A stretch of 64,000 nucleotides of DNA from Ideonella sp. (lineage in GTDB: Bacteria > Pseudomonadota > Gammaproteobacteria > Burkholderiales > Burkholderiaceae_C): positions 496,001-560,000 of the forward strand of contig JADKIA010000003.1 in assembly GCA_016721465.1 (NCBI GenBank), in the 5' to 3' direction. Shown here piece by piece: positions 27,608-36,326 of this stretch (position 1 is its first letter; each line of letters begins with the position of its first letter). A program made the translations under genes and the position numbers. The notes under the pieces were generated by a model. The model did no database searches. It was given only the letters and a program-made list of their open reading frames with translations, and was not told the DNA's origin.

Positions 27608-30193
27608 TCAGGCCGTGACACCCTTGGCCGTGTCCGCGTACTCCTGAATCTGGTCGAAGTTGAGGTACTGGTAGACCTTGGAGCTGTCCTTGTTCAGGCC
27701 GGCCATGTCGGCCTGGTACTCGGCGACGGTGGGGATGCGGCCGATCTTGGACGCGATGGCGGCCAGTTCGGCGGAGGCCAGGTACACGTTGGTGTTCTTG
27801 CCCAGGCGATTCGGGAAGTTGCGCGTGCTGGTGGACACCACGGTGGCGCCTTCACGCACCTGCGCCTGGTTGCCCATGCACAGGCTGCAGCCGGGCATCT
27901 CGGTGCGTGCACCGGCGGCGCCGAACACGCCGTAGTGGCCTTCCTGCGTGAGCTGCTGCGCGTCCATCTTGGTGGGCGGCGCCAGCCACAGCTTGACCGG
28001 GATGTCGCGCTTGCCTTCGAGCAGCTTGGACGCCGCGCGGAAGTGGCCGATGTTGGTCATGCACGAACCGATGAAGACCTCGTCGATCTTGGTGCCGGCC
28101 ACTTCGCTGAGCAGTTTCGCGTCATCCGGATCGTTGGGGCAGCAGAGCACGGGCTCCTTGAGTTGGTTCAGGTCGATCTCGATGACTTCGGCGTACTCGG
28201 CGTCCTTGTCGGCTTCGAGCAGGCTGGGGTTGGCCAGCCAGGCCTCCACCTTCTCGATGCGCCGCGCCAGGGTGCGCGCGTCGAGGTAGCCGTCGGCGAT
28301 CATGTTCTTCATCAGCACGATGTTGCTGGTGAGGTATTCCTTGATCGGGGCCGGGTTCAGCTTGACCGTGCAACCGGCGGCCGAGCGCTCGGCCGAGGCA
28401 TCGCTGAGCTCGAACGCCTGCTCCACCTTCAGGTCGGGCAGGCCCTCGATTTCGAGGATGCGGCCCGAGAAGGCGTTGACCTTGCCGGCCTTGGCCACCG
28501 TGAGCAGGCCCTGCTTGATCGCGTAGTAGGGGATCGCGTGCACCAGGTCGCGCAGCGTGATGCCGGGCTGCATCTGGCCCTTGAAGCGCACCAGCACCGA
28601 TTCGGGCATGTCCAGCGGCATCACGCCGGTGGCCGCGCCGAAGGCCACCAGGCCCGAGCCGGCCGGGAAGCTGATGCCGATCGGGAAGCGGGTGTGGCTG
28701 TCGCCACCGGTGCCCACCGTGTCGGGCAGCAGCAGGCGGTTCAGCCAGGAATGGATCACGCCGTCGCCCGGGCGCAGCGCGACGCCGCCGCGGCTGCTGA
28801 TGAAAGCGGGCAGCTCGCGGTGTGTCTTCACGTCCACCGGCTTCGGGTAGGCGGCGGTGTGGCAGAAGCTCTGCATCACCAGGTCGGCACTGAAGCCCAG
28901 GCAAGCCAGGTCCTTCAACTCGTCGCGGGTCATCGGGCCGGTGGTGTCCTGGCTGCCGACCGTGGTCATTTTCGGTTCGCAGTAGGTGCCCGGGCGCACG
29001 CCCTGGCCTTCGGGCAGACCAACGGCGCGGCCCACCATCTTCTGTGCCAGTGTGAAACCGGCCTTGGTGGCGGCTGGCGGCGTGGGCAGGCGGAAGGTGG
29101 TGGACGCAGCCAGGCCCAGGAAGTCGCGTGCTTTGGATGTGAGCGAGCGGCCAATGATCAGGTTGATGCGGCCGCCGGCGCGCACTTCGTCGAACAGCAC
29201 GTCGCTCTTGAGCTTGAACTCGGCGGCCACCTTGCCGGCCTTCTCGATCTTGCCGTCATAGGGGTAGACGTCGATCACGTCGCCCATGTCGAAGGCCGAC
29301 ACGTCGACTTCGATCGGCAGCGCGCCGGAGTCTTCCTGCGTGTTGAAGAAGATCGGGGCGATCTTGCCGCCGAGGGTCACGCCGCCAAAGCGCTTGTTGG
29401 GCACGAAGGGGATGTCTTCGCCAAAGCCCCAGATGATGCTGTTGGTGGCGCTCTTGCGGCTGGAGCCGGTGCCCACCACGTCGCCCACATAGGCCACCAG
29501 ATGGCCCTTGGCCTTCAGTTCCTCGATGTACTTCATCGGGCCGCGCTTGCCGTCTTCTTCCGGTGTGATGCCGGGGCGCGCGTTCTTCAACATCGCCAGG
29601 TAGTGCAGCGGGATGTCGGGGCGGCTCCACGCATCGGGTGCGGGCGACAGGTCGTCGGTGTTCGTCTCGCCGGTCACCTTGAACACGGTGACGGTGATCT
29701 TCCTGGCCACCTCGGGGCGCGAGGTGAACCACTCGGCGTCGGCCCAGCTCTTGACCACTGCCTGGGCGTAGGCGTTCCCGGCCTTGGCCTTCTCGGCCAC
29801 GTCGTGGAAGAAATCGAACATCAGCAGCGTCTTCTTCAGCGCCGCGGCGGCCACGCCGGCCACATCCGGGTCATCCAGCAGGTCGATCAGCGGCTTGACG
29901 TTGTAGCCGCCCACCATCGTGCCCAGCAACTCGGTGGCCTTGGCCTTGGACACCAGCTTGACGGCCAGGTCGCCATGCGCCACGGCCGACAGGAAGCTGG
30001 CCTTGACCTTGGCCGCATCGTCCACGCCTGGCGGCACGCGGTGGGTGAGCAGGTCGAGCAGGAAGGCCTCTTCGCCGGCCGGGGGGGCCTTGACCAGTTC
30101 GATCATTTCGGCGGTTTGCTGGGCCGTCAGCGGCAGCGGCGGGATGCCGAGGGCGGCGCGTTCGGCAACGTGTTGGCGATAGGCTTGCAGCAT
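27608..30193 (-). CDS. acnB: aconitate hydratase B
   Basis: Interconverts citrate and isocitrate through cis-aconitate with a [4Fe-4S] cluster; the main TCA-cycle aconitase in many proteobacteria. The 861 residues match the family length. Cluster ligands are Cys711 (GSCMTNIGHF), Cys769 and Cys772 (PGCSLCMGN), practically the E. coli numbering. The N-terminal HEAT-like domain (MLQAYRQHVAERAALG) is typical of the B type. AGGAG precedes the start. A predicted promoter with a palindromic operator lies about 65-90 bp upstream and an intrinsic terminator follows, so it looks monocistronic and regulated with other TCA genes. Confidence 0.97.
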   Translation of the reverse strand: MLQAYRQHVAERAALGIPPLPLTAQQTAEMIELVKAPPAGEEAFLLDLLTHRVPPGVDDAAKVKASFLSAVAHGDLAVKLVSKAKATELLGTMVGGYNVKPLIDLLDDPDVAGVAAAALKKTLLMFDFFHDVAEKAKAGNAYAQAVVKSWADAEWFTSRPEVARKITVTVFKVTGETNTDDLSPAPDAWSRPDIPLHYLAMLKNARPGITPEEDGKRGPMKYIEELKAKGHLVAYVGDVVGTGSSRKSATNSIIWGFGEDIPFVPNKRFGGVTLGGKIAPIFFNTQEDSGALPIEVDVSAFDMGDVIDVYPYDGKIEKAGKVAAEFKLKSDVLFDEVRAGGRINLIIGRSLTSKARDFLGLAASTTFRLPTPPAATKAGFTLAQKMVGRAVGLPEGQGVRPGTYCEPKMTTVGSQDTTGPMTRDELKDLACLGFSADLVMQSFCHTAAYPKPVDVKTHRELPAFISSRGGVALRPGDGVIHSWLNRLLLPDTVGTGGDSHTRFPIGISFPAGSGLVAFGAATGVMPLDMPESVLVRFKGQMQPGITLRDLVHAIPYYAIKQGLLTVAKAGKVNAFSGRILEIEGLPDLKVEQAFELSDASAERSAAGCTVKLNPAPIKEYLTSNIVLMKNMIADGYLDARTLARRIEKVEAWLANPSLLEADKDAEYAEVIEIDLNQLKEPVLCCPNDPDDAKLLSEVAGTKIDEVFIGSCMTNIGHFRAASKLLEGKRDIPVKLWLAPPTKMDAQQLTQEGHYGVFGAAGARTEMPGCSLCMGNQAQVREGATVVSTSTRNFPNRLGKNTNVYLASAELAAIASKIGRIPTVAEYQADMAGLNKDSSKVYQYLNFDQIQEYADTAKGVTA

Positions 30194-30256
30194 GGCGTGG
30201 GGCTCCTGTCAGACGGGGATGAATGGAAAGTGCGTGGGTCTCAGGGTTTGTCCCAT

Positions 30257-30284
30257 ATTTTATGTCTTATATAAGACTTGCCAA
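30257..30284 (-). promoter_or_regulatory. acnB promoter with GTCTTATATAAGAC operator in the spacer
   Basis: On the minus strand TTGGCA (30284-30279), a 16-bp spacer and TAAAAT (30262-30257) form a good sigma-70 promoter. The spacer contains the perfect 14-bp palindrome GTCTTATATAAGAC at 30264-30277, where a bound protein would block RNA polymerase. The same GTCTTAT half-site occurs between mdh and gntR. Confidence 0.7.
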
Positions 30285-30351
30285 GGCCTTTTTTCAGCCT
30301 GGCCGTGCGATTCGAGGGGAGATTGTGGCGCAGCGCCTGGGCCTGGGCGTG

Positions 30352-30372
30352 AAAAAGCCCGCCGAGGCGGGC
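30352..30372 (-). terminator. intrinsic terminator of the small periplasmic protein gene
   Basis: On the minus strand GCCCGC (30372-30367) pairs with GCGGGC (30362-30357) around a CTCG loop, followed by five T (30356-30352). It starts about 43 bp past the stop at 30415. Confidence 0.8.
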
Positions 30373-30414
30373 CCATTCAAAGGCGTCCAAGGCCCATCGG
30401 CAGGGGCCTGGCCT

Positions 30415-30945
30415 TCAGTTCTTGGCGTCGGCAGCGCTGGCGGCATTGGCAGACCGGGCTGCCGCCTCGACGGCCGCCACCGCGGCGGTCTGTTCGGAGT
30501 GCATGCAAGCGTCCACCATGCGCTGGCCGATGCGGTGGTTCATCAACATGGACTTGGCCGGAATCTGAATCCACACCACCCCGGCCTTCTTGTCCTCCAG
30601 CCGCACGGCGCCGGTGGTGGTTTCTTCCGGCACCATGGTGTAGACCGCCTTCTTGAATCCGACATGGAAGTGGCCGGGATGGCCCTTGACCGGCAGGACG
30701 CTGACCGTCTGATTGAACTCGCAGGCGGCCTCGCCGGTCAGCACGCGGTCGGCGAGGGACAACTGCGCTTCGCTGATGCGCTGCACCGTTTCCTGGGCCA
30801 GCGTCATGCCCTTGGTCTGGCTCTGTTTCTTCTGCTTGGCCGTCGCGGGCTTGGCCGCCGCATCAGCGGCGATGGCCGTGACGGGGCACCAAACCATGGC
30901 GCCCAAGGCGATGGCCGCAATGATCGAGGTGGTCTTGGACTTCAT
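30415..30945 (-). CDS. exported protein of unknown function
   Basis: The start MKSKTTSIIAAIALG gives 176 residues with a signal peptide (cleavage near AIA-AD). A Lys/Ala-rich stretch follows, then a compact domain with GEAACEFNQTVSVLPV, HPGHFHVGFKK and LMNHRIGQRMVDACMH. Two cysteines are far enough apart for a disulfide. The C-terminus is Ala-rich. I do not recognise a family. It is a single transcription unit with its own terminator, between acnB and the CitE-like gene. Confidence 0.75.
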   Translation of the reverse strand: MKSKTTSIIAAIALGAMVWCPVTAIAADAAAKPATAKQKKQSQTKGMTLAQETVQRISEAQLSLADRVLTGEAACEFNQTVSVLPVKGHPGHFHVGFKKAVYTMVPEETTTGAVRLEDKKAGVVWIQIPAKSMLMNHRIGQRMVDACMHSEQTAAVAAVEAAARSANAASAADAKN

Positions 30946-31012
30946 GGGGGTGCCTTGACAGGTTGACGCGCGATTGTGCGTCAGCGCAGACGGCGCGTCG
31001 GCGTCGGGAATG

Positions 31013-32014
31013 TCAGCCAATGTGACCGAACAACCGCAGCGCGGCCTCGGCCGGGATCGGTTGCCCGGTGCGGCGGGCGCGTTCGATCACCTGCCAGAAA
31101 TAGCGGTAGCTGGCCCGGTCGTGCAGGGTGTCCCAGTGGCGGATCGGCGCCCAATGCGCGGCTTGAGCGGCCAGGATGATCTCGATGGCCTCGTCCACTT
31201 CGGCCGTGCTCGGCGCGAAGGCCTCGACGATGGGCCGCACCTGCGCCGGGTGGATGCTCCACATGCGCGTGTAGCCGAACTCGCGCGAGGCTCGGGTGGC
31301 AGCGGCCTGGATCGCGGCTTCGTCCTTGAACTCGGTGACCACGCAGTGCGAAGGCACCTTGCCGCAGGCGTGGCAGGCCGCCGAGATCTCCAGCTTGGCG
31401 CGCACCACCAGCGGATGTTCGAACTGGCCCCTGGCACTCATGCCCACCTTGGGGATGGCGCCTCGGTGTGCGGAGACGAAATCCATCAGGCCGAACGACA
31501 GGGATTCGATGCGAGGCAAGGCTGCGATCGCCTGCACGTCGCGCAGTGCGCCATGCGTCTCGATCAACGCATGCAACGGCAGCTTCGCCCCGCGCCCCTG
31601 CACGCGTGCCACGTGCTCGATGTGGGCGATGGCCTGCTGCACGTCCGCCAGATGGCGCGGCTTGGGAATCATCAGGTAGGCCAGGCGATCGCCGGCCCGG
31701 CCGACCAGCGTGTCCACATCGGCGGCAAAGCAGGGGTGGTCGAAGGGGTGAACGCGGGCGCCGACGCGGCCGAAACGGTTGTTGGGCGACAGCGCGATCT
31801 CGGCCACCATCTGCGCGTGCTCGGCTTCGCCGCCGATGGGTGCACCGTCCTCGCAATCGAGCGTGATGTCGAACACCGGGCCCAGCTCGGCCTGCAATTC
31901 CAGGCTCTTGCGCATGCGCAGCTCCACGCCGCAGTAGTGGTCGCACACGGGGATGTCCGGGGCAACGTCGCCGTCGTCGAACAGGGCGTCGCGGGGCAGG
32001 ATGGCGGTGGGCAT
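31013..32014 (-). CDS. HpcH/HpaI aldolase/citrate lyase family protein (CitE-like)
   Basis: The 333-residue protein has the CitE-like TIM-barrel marks: metal-binding DITLDCEDGAP, ARVHPFDHP with the CoA-contacting Arg, and a late SIHPAQVRPI. Stand-alone CitE-like proteins are mostly acyl-CoA lyases, such as malyl-CoA, methylmalyl-CoA or citramalyl-CoA lyase, releasing acetyl-CoA or propionyl-CoA. ATG 32014 was used; the frame is open 16 codons further. It lies last in the minus-strand set that begins at 41471, 111 bp after the hydrolase gene, so operon membership is plausible but not certain. With the fumarase-like pair upstream, citramalyl-CoA lyase is an attractive guess only. Confidence 0.85.
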   Translation of the reverse strand: MPTAILPRDALFDDGDVAPDIPVCDHYCGVELRMRKSLELQAELGPVFDITLDCEDGAPIGGEAEHAQMVAEIALSPNNRFGRVGARVHPFDHPCFAADVDTLVGRAGDRLAYLMIPKPRHLADVQQAIAHIEHVARVQGRGAKLPLHALIETHGALRDVQAIAALPRIESLSFGLMDFVSAHRGAIPKVGMSARGQFEHPLVVRAKLEISAACHACGKVPSHCVVTEFKDEAAIQAAATRASREFGYTRMWSIHPAQVRPIVEAFAPSTAEVDEAIEIILAAQAAHWAPIRHWDTLHDRASYRYFWQVIERARRTGQPIPAEAALRLFGHIG

Positions 32015-32125
32015 GGGGCGGTGGGGGCGGGCGTTGGATGGCGAGTGAAGCGAGGCAGACAATCGGGGCGCGGGGCCAGCGGCGGCGAGCCCGGCCCGGA
32101 CTTTACGTGCGATGCCGCACTGCGG

Positions 32126-33085
32126 TCACAAGCCGCGCAGGAAATCCACCAGCAGGCTGCTCACCGCATCTGCGCGCTCGCGCTGGATCCAGTGGCCGGC
32201 GCCCTCGATCAAGTGGCAGCCGCGCAGGCCGGGCAGGGTGCTGCTGTAACGCTCGATCTGCGCCTTGGACGCCGGGAACTGCAGCACGCCGTCGCGCGTG
32301 CCGGCGATGAACATCGAGGGTTGGCGGATCACGCAACCGCGCCAGGGCGCGAGCAGCTCCCACGAGCGTGTGAGGTTGCGGTACCAGTTCAGTCCGCCGC
32401 GAAAGCCGGCGCGGCCGAACTCCGCGGCGTAGTAGGCCAGGTCCTCGGCCGGCAGCCAGGCGGGCAAGGTCTCGGGGTCGACGGTGTTGCCCAGGAAGCC
32501 AGGGTGGCCGCCCAGGCGGCCGAAGGTGGCGCGCTCGGGCCCGTCGCCCGATCCGCTGAAGTAGATGCGCCGAAGGGATGCCGGGATGTCGCGCTCGAAC
32601 TCGGCCTCGGCGACGCCCGGCGCCTGGAAGTACTGCATGTAGAAATCGTCGATGCCCAGCTTGTGCAGGGCACTCAGCAGGTCCACCGGGCCTGGCGGCG
32701 AGAAGGGCACGCTCATGCCCACCACGGCGCGAAACAGGTCCGGGCGAAGCAGGCTGCTGTTCCACGCCACAGGGGCGCCCCAATCGTGGCCGACGATCAC
32801 TGCACTGGACTCACCCAGCGCAGCCACCAGGCCCACCATGTCGCCGATCAGGTGCAGTTGCGTGTACTGCGCCACGTTGGCCGGCGCCTCGGTGCCGCCA
32901 TAGCCGCGCATGTCGGGTGCGGCGGCGCGGTAGCCGGCCGCGGCCACCGCGGCCATCTGGTGTCGCCACGAGTACCAGCTCTCGGGCCAGCCATGGCAGA
33001 ACAGCACCAGCGGGCCCTGGCCCTGCAGCGCCACGCGCATGCGGATGCCGTTGACGGGCAGCGTTTCGAAGGTCACCTCATGCAT
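32126..33085 (-). CDS. alpha/beta hydrolase, epoxide hydrolase-like
   Basis: 319 residues with the alpha/beta-hydrolase core. HGWPESWYSWRHQ (31-43) is the HGxP oxyanion motif of epoxide hydrolases. The nucleophile elbow GHDWGAPVAW gives Asp101, as in epoxide hydrolases and haloalkane dehalogenases rather than the Ser of esterases. The catalytic His is in GAGHWIQRE near the end, and a cap domain fills residues 130-240. No signal peptide. It sits 27 bp after the TSUP permease gene. An epoxide hydrolase is the best call; a dehalogenase or other Asp-type hydrolase remains possible. Confidence 0.85.
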   Translation of the reverse strand: MHEVTFETLPVNGIRMRVALQGQGPLVLFCHGWPESWYSWRHQMAAVAAAGYRAAAPDMRGYGGTEAPANVAQYTQLHLIGDMVGLVAALGESSAVIVGHDWGAPVAWNSSLLRPDLFRAVVGMSVPFSPPGPVDLLSALHKLGIDDFYMQYFQAPGVAEAEFERDIPASLRRIYFSGSGDGPERATFGRLGGHPGFLGNTVDPETLPAWLPAEDLAYYAAEFGRAGFRGGLNWYRNLTRSWELLAPWRGCVIRQPSMFIAGTRDGVLQFPASKAQIERYSSTLPGLRGCHLIEGAGHWIQRERADAVSSLLVDFLRGL

Positions 33086-33112
33086 GGCGCTATCCTGGAG
33101 TGCCGCGAGCCT

Positions 33113-33862
33113 TCAGGATACGTGCAATCCGCGCCAGATCAAACCGGCGCCGCCGGCCACCAGCAGCATCCACACCACCCGCATGGCATGCTGCGGTGAC
33201 ACGCGGGTGTGCAAATGACTGCCAATCCATTGGCCGGCCAGCACCACCGGCAGCATGGCCAGGGCGGTCCACAGCAGGCCGGTTTGGGCGTACAGCCCTG
33301 TGCCTGTGAACATCGCCAGGCGCACGGCCGAGTTGCCCAGGATCAGCCCGGCGATGGTGGCGCGCAGCACGGTCTTGTCGGGCAGGCGCCGGGCCAGGTA
33401 GATGGTGTAGATCGGCCCGCCGGTGCCATACAGCGCTGTCACCGCGCCGCCCACCAATCCGGCCGGCGCGGCCCAATGGGTGTGGATGGGGTCGGGCGAG
33501 ACGCGGCGCACCAGGCTCCAGATCGAGTAGCAGAACACGAAGACGCCCAGCGCCAGCAGCAACCAGCGCTCGCTCAACCGCACCAGCAGGGTGGCGCCCA
33601 CGGCCATGCCCACCAGCAGCCAGGGCACCAGACGCGCCATCTCGCGCCAGGCCACCCGGTGGCGGTGCACCGCGAACAGGGCCACCCCGGTGCACAGGTC
33701 AAACACCACCAGCATGGGCACGGCAAAACGCAGCGGCAACAACTGCGCCAGCACCGGCATGGCCACCATGTTGGCGCCAAAGCCGCTGAGGCCGTACACG
33801 GCGTAGGCCGCCAGCAGCGTGAGGGCCACGCCCAGCAGGGTGGACCAAGGCAGGTCGATCAT
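33113..33862 (-). CDS. TSUP (TauE/SafE) family membrane permease
   Basis: A 249-residue inner-membrane protein with seven or eight hydrophobic helices. YGLSGFGANMVAMPVLA near the start and ALYGTGGPIYTIYLARR in the second half are the paired repeats of the TauE/SafE (TSUP) family. Members export sulfite or sulfoacetate or move other organic anions, and many are unassigned. No sulfonate-degrading gene is nearby, so a sulfite role is not supported; carriage of a carboxylate for the surrounding gene set fits as well. It follows the flavoprotein gene by 79 bp. Confidence 0.85.
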   Translation of the reverse strand: MIDLPWSTLLGVALTLLAAYAVYGLSGFGANMVAMPVLAQLLPLRFAVPMLVVFDLCTGVALFAVHRHRVAWREMARLVPWLLVGMAVGATLLVRLSERWLLLALGVFVFCYSIWSLVRRVSPDPIHTHWAAPAGLVGGAVTALYGTGGPIYTIYLARRLPDKTVLRATIAGLILGNSAVRLAMFTGTGLYAQTGLLWTALAMLPVVLAGQWIGSHLHTRVSPQHAMRVVWMLLVAGGAGLIWRGLHVS

Positions 33863-33941
33863 CGCGCTGGGTGGGTCATCGGGCAGAACGTTGTTTCAAA
33901 CGTCGAAACGGCGCCTGAGTCGGGGGACAGCGCACGGTGGC

Positions 33942-35699
33942 TCAGCCGGACTGGTTCTGCAGGATGGTCTCACCGGGCCGCACCCGCGTGAAGCGCACCG
34001 GCTCGCGGCGCAGCTGCAGGCCGTGGCCCACCTGCTGCACCACGATGCAGCTGGAGCTGGGCAGGTCGCCTGTTTCCGGAAAGTCCTCGCGGAAGTGCGC
34101 GCCGCGCGAGTCTTCGCGCGCCAGGGCCGAGGTGGCGATGACACGGCCCACGCTGATCAGGTTGCGCAGGTTCATCCAGTCGTGCCAGGCCAGGTTGAAG
34201 GCGCGATCGCTGCCGGCCACCGTCGTGCGCGCAAGCCGGGCGTCCAGCTCATCCAGCCGAAACAGGGCGCGCTGCAGGCCGGCGGCGGTGCGCAGGATGC
34301 CCACGTCGTTCCACATGCACTCGAACAAGTCCTCACGCACCGATTCGATGCTGTTGTCGCCCGAGTCTTGCGCGGCTGCCCCGCCACCGCCGGGCCGGAA
34401 GACCGCCAGGTGCTGCGCCAGGCTGGCGTCGATGCAGGACGCGTCTGGTTCGTGATAGCAACCATGGGCCCGCACCCAGGCGGCCATGCTGTCGCCGGCG
34501 ATGCCGCCGAACACGGTGGAATTGGCCACGCCATTGCCGCCCAGGCGGTTGGCGCCGTGCACGCCGCCGGTGTCCTCGCCCGCGGCGAACAGGCCCGACA
34601 GCGCCGTGCTGCAATCGGCCTGGAACACCACGCCGCCCATCATGTAGTGGGCCGTGGGCACCACCTCCACCAGGCCACCGGCCAGGTCGAAGCCGCAATC
34701 GGCGCAGCGCTCGACCATGCCCTTGAACTGGCGCTTGACCTTGTCCACGCCCAAGTGCGCCATCTGCATGTAGACGCCGCCGTTGGGACTGGTGCGGCCC
34801 TCGCGCATCTCGGTAAAGATCGAGCGCGAGACGATGTCGCGCGTGGCCCGCTCCAGCCGCGGGTCGTAGCGGTGCATGAAGCGCTGCTGCTGGCCATTGA
34901 GCAAATAGCCGCCAGAGCCGCGCAGGCCTTCTTCCAGCACCGTGCCGGTCATGCGCGTGCCGGTGCCGGCCAGCAGGCCGGTGGGGTGGAACTGCACCAT
35001 CTCCATGTCGCGCAGCGCCAGTCCGGCGCGCAAGGCCATGGCCAGGCCGTCGCAGCTCTTGTCGCCCGAGGGCGTGTGGTACTTGTACATGGTGGGGCCG
35101 CCACCGGTGGCCAGCAGCACGGCGCGGGCCTGCACGAAGGCGAAGCCGCCATCGCGCATGTCGATCATCAGCACGCCGGCCAGGGCGCTGCCGTCGGCGG
35201 TCTTCACCAGCTCGATGGCGCGGTGTTCTTCCAGACGGTCGATGCCGCGCGACCACACCTGCTCGCTCAGCCGGTTGATGATCTCGATGCCGGTCAAGTC
35301 GCCCTTGTGCACGGTGCGGTCAAAGGTCTGGCCGGCAAAGGCCTTCTGGTGCACCGAGCCATCGGGGTTGCGGTCGAAGAAGCAACCCAGCTCGTTCTCA
35401 AGTTCGTGGATGCGTTCCACCGCCTTGGTCACCAGGGTCCAGGCCAGGTCCTGGTCGGACAGCCATTTGCTGCCCTCGATGGTGTCCATGAAGTGGCGCT
35501 CCACCGAATCGCCCGGCGCCAGCGCCACGTTGTAGCCGCCTTGCACCATGCGCGTGCAGCCGCACTTGCCCAGCAGGCCCTTCACCGCCACGGTGATCTT
35601 CAATTCGGGGGCGGTCTGGTGCGCATGCAAGGCCGCGAACAGGCCCGCGCCGCCGGAGCCGAGGACCAGGATGTCGGTCTGCAGGCGCTTGATGGCCAT
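33942..35699 (-). CDS. fumarate reductase/succinate dehydrogenase-like flavoprotein subunit, non-canonical
   Basis: 585 residues with FAD-binding LGSGGAGLFAALHA at 13-26. Dicarboxylate-site motifs are intact: VQFHPTGL, EEGLRGSGGYLL, ATRDIVSRSI with the catalytic Arg, PTAHYMMGGV and HGANRLGGNGVAN. The key oddity is KCGCTRMVQGG at 45-55. The residue aligned with the FAD-linking His of SdhA (HTVAAQGG in the canonical copy at 45390) is Cys48, so covalent FAD attachment in the usual way is not possible. The start is 5 bp after the hydratase beta gene. The other three subunits of a membrane complex are encoded 2.6-4 kb upstream on the same strand. It may reduce fumarate or oxidise a succinate analogue. 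Confidence 0.88.
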   Translation of the reverse strand: MAIKRLQTDILVLGSGGAGLFAALHAHQTAPELKITVAVKGLLGKCGCTRMVQGGYNVALAPGDSVERHFMDTIEGSKWLSDQDLAWTLVTKAVERIHELENELGCFFDRNPDGSVHQKAFAGQTFDRTVHKGDLTGIEIINRLSEQVWSRGIDRLEEHRAIELVKTADGSALAGVLMIDMRDGGFAFVQARAVLLATGGGPTMYKYHTPSGDKSCDGLAMALRAGLALRDMEMVQFHPTGLLAGTGTRMTGTVLEEGLRGSGGYLLNGQQQRFMHRYDPRLERATRDIVSRSIFTEMREGRTSPNGGVYMQMAHLGVDKVKRQFKGMVERCADCGFDLAGGLVEVVPTAHYMMGGVVFQADCSTALSGLFAAGEDTGGVHGANRLGGNGVANSTVFGGIAGDSMAAWVRAHGCYHEPDASCIDASLAQHLAVFRPGGGGAAAQDSGDNSIESVREDLFECMWNDVGILRTAAGLQRALFRLDELDARLARTTVAGSDRAFNLAWHDWMNLRNLISVGRVIATSALAREDSRGAHFREDFPETGDLPSSSCIVVQQVGHGLQLRREPVRFTRVRPGETILQNQSG

Positions 35700-35704
35700 G
35701 CCGC

Positions 35705-36316
35705 TCACGTCGTCACCCCCAGGCCCGCCAGCACCTGCGCCCGCCGGGCTTGTGCGTTGTCGCGCACCACGTTGTACAGGCTGCCGCCATGGCTGTCCAT
35801 GGCCACCAGCAGCGGGCCGAAATCGCGGATGCGGAACTGCCACAACGATTCGGGGTTCAGGTCGTCCATGTCCACCGCCTCGATCCGCTCGATCCAGGTG
35901 GTCTCCAGCGCCGCCGTGCCGCCGACGATGGCCAGGTAGGCGCCACCCAGCTCTGCAAAGGCCTGGGCCGAGGCCTCTCGCAGGCCGCCCTTGCCAACGA
36001 TCAGGCGCACGCCGTTTTGCGTCATCAGCGGGCGGGTGAAGCGCTCCATGCGATCGGAGGTGGTGGTGCCGATGCACACGGGCGCATAGCCGGCAGGATG
36101 CGCGTCACTGGGCGGCACCTTCTTGACATTGGGCGCGGTGTGGATGACGGCATGGCCGCGCAGGTCAAAGCGTGTCTGGCGGCCGCGATCGAACATGTGG
36201 ATCTGTGTGGCATCGCGGATGCCGAACAGCGTGCCCTGCAGCGTGACCGTGTCGTTGACGCGCAGCGCGCGCACCTGCGCCTCGCTGACGGGCATGGGAA
36301 GGTCGTGGTGGGCCAT
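35705..36316 (-). CDS. class I fumarase-type hydratase, beta subunit
   Basis: 203 residues equivalent to the C-terminal half of E. coli FumA and to TtdB. Conserved pieces are LRGHAVIHTAPNVKKV, GTTTSDRMERF, LIVGKGGL and FGPLLVAMDSHGGSLY. With the alpha subunit it forms an oxygen-sensitive [4Fe-4S] enzyme that hydrates fumarate, or related acids such as mesaconate or tartrate. Substrate cannot be read from sequence. The alpha gene ends 10 bp upstream and the flavoprotein gene begins 5 bp downstream, so all three are surely co-transcribed. Confidence 0.92.
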   Translation of the reverse strand: MAHHDLPMPVSEAQVRALRVNDTVTLQGTLFGIRDATQIHMFDRGRQTRFDLRGHAVIHTAPNVKKVPPSDAHPAGYAPVCIGTTTSDRMERFTRPLMTQNGVRLIVGKGGLREASAQAFAELGGAYLAIVGGTAALETTWIERIEAVDMDDLNPESLWQFRIRDFGPLLVAMDSHGGSLYNVVRDNAQARRAQVLAGLGVTT

Positions 36317-36326
36317 CGTGCGAGTC

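Noticed and set aside
27935..30274. A very long open frame on the plus strand opposite acnB
   Set aside because: It mirrors acnB codon for codon. Its translation is low-complexity His/Gln/Ala/Gly/Val text with no motif, as expected from reading antisense to a GC-rich gene.
30974..33199. Long plus-strand open frame across the CitE-like and hydrolase genes
   Set aside because: It runs antisense to two well-supported genes and their gap, without any motif.
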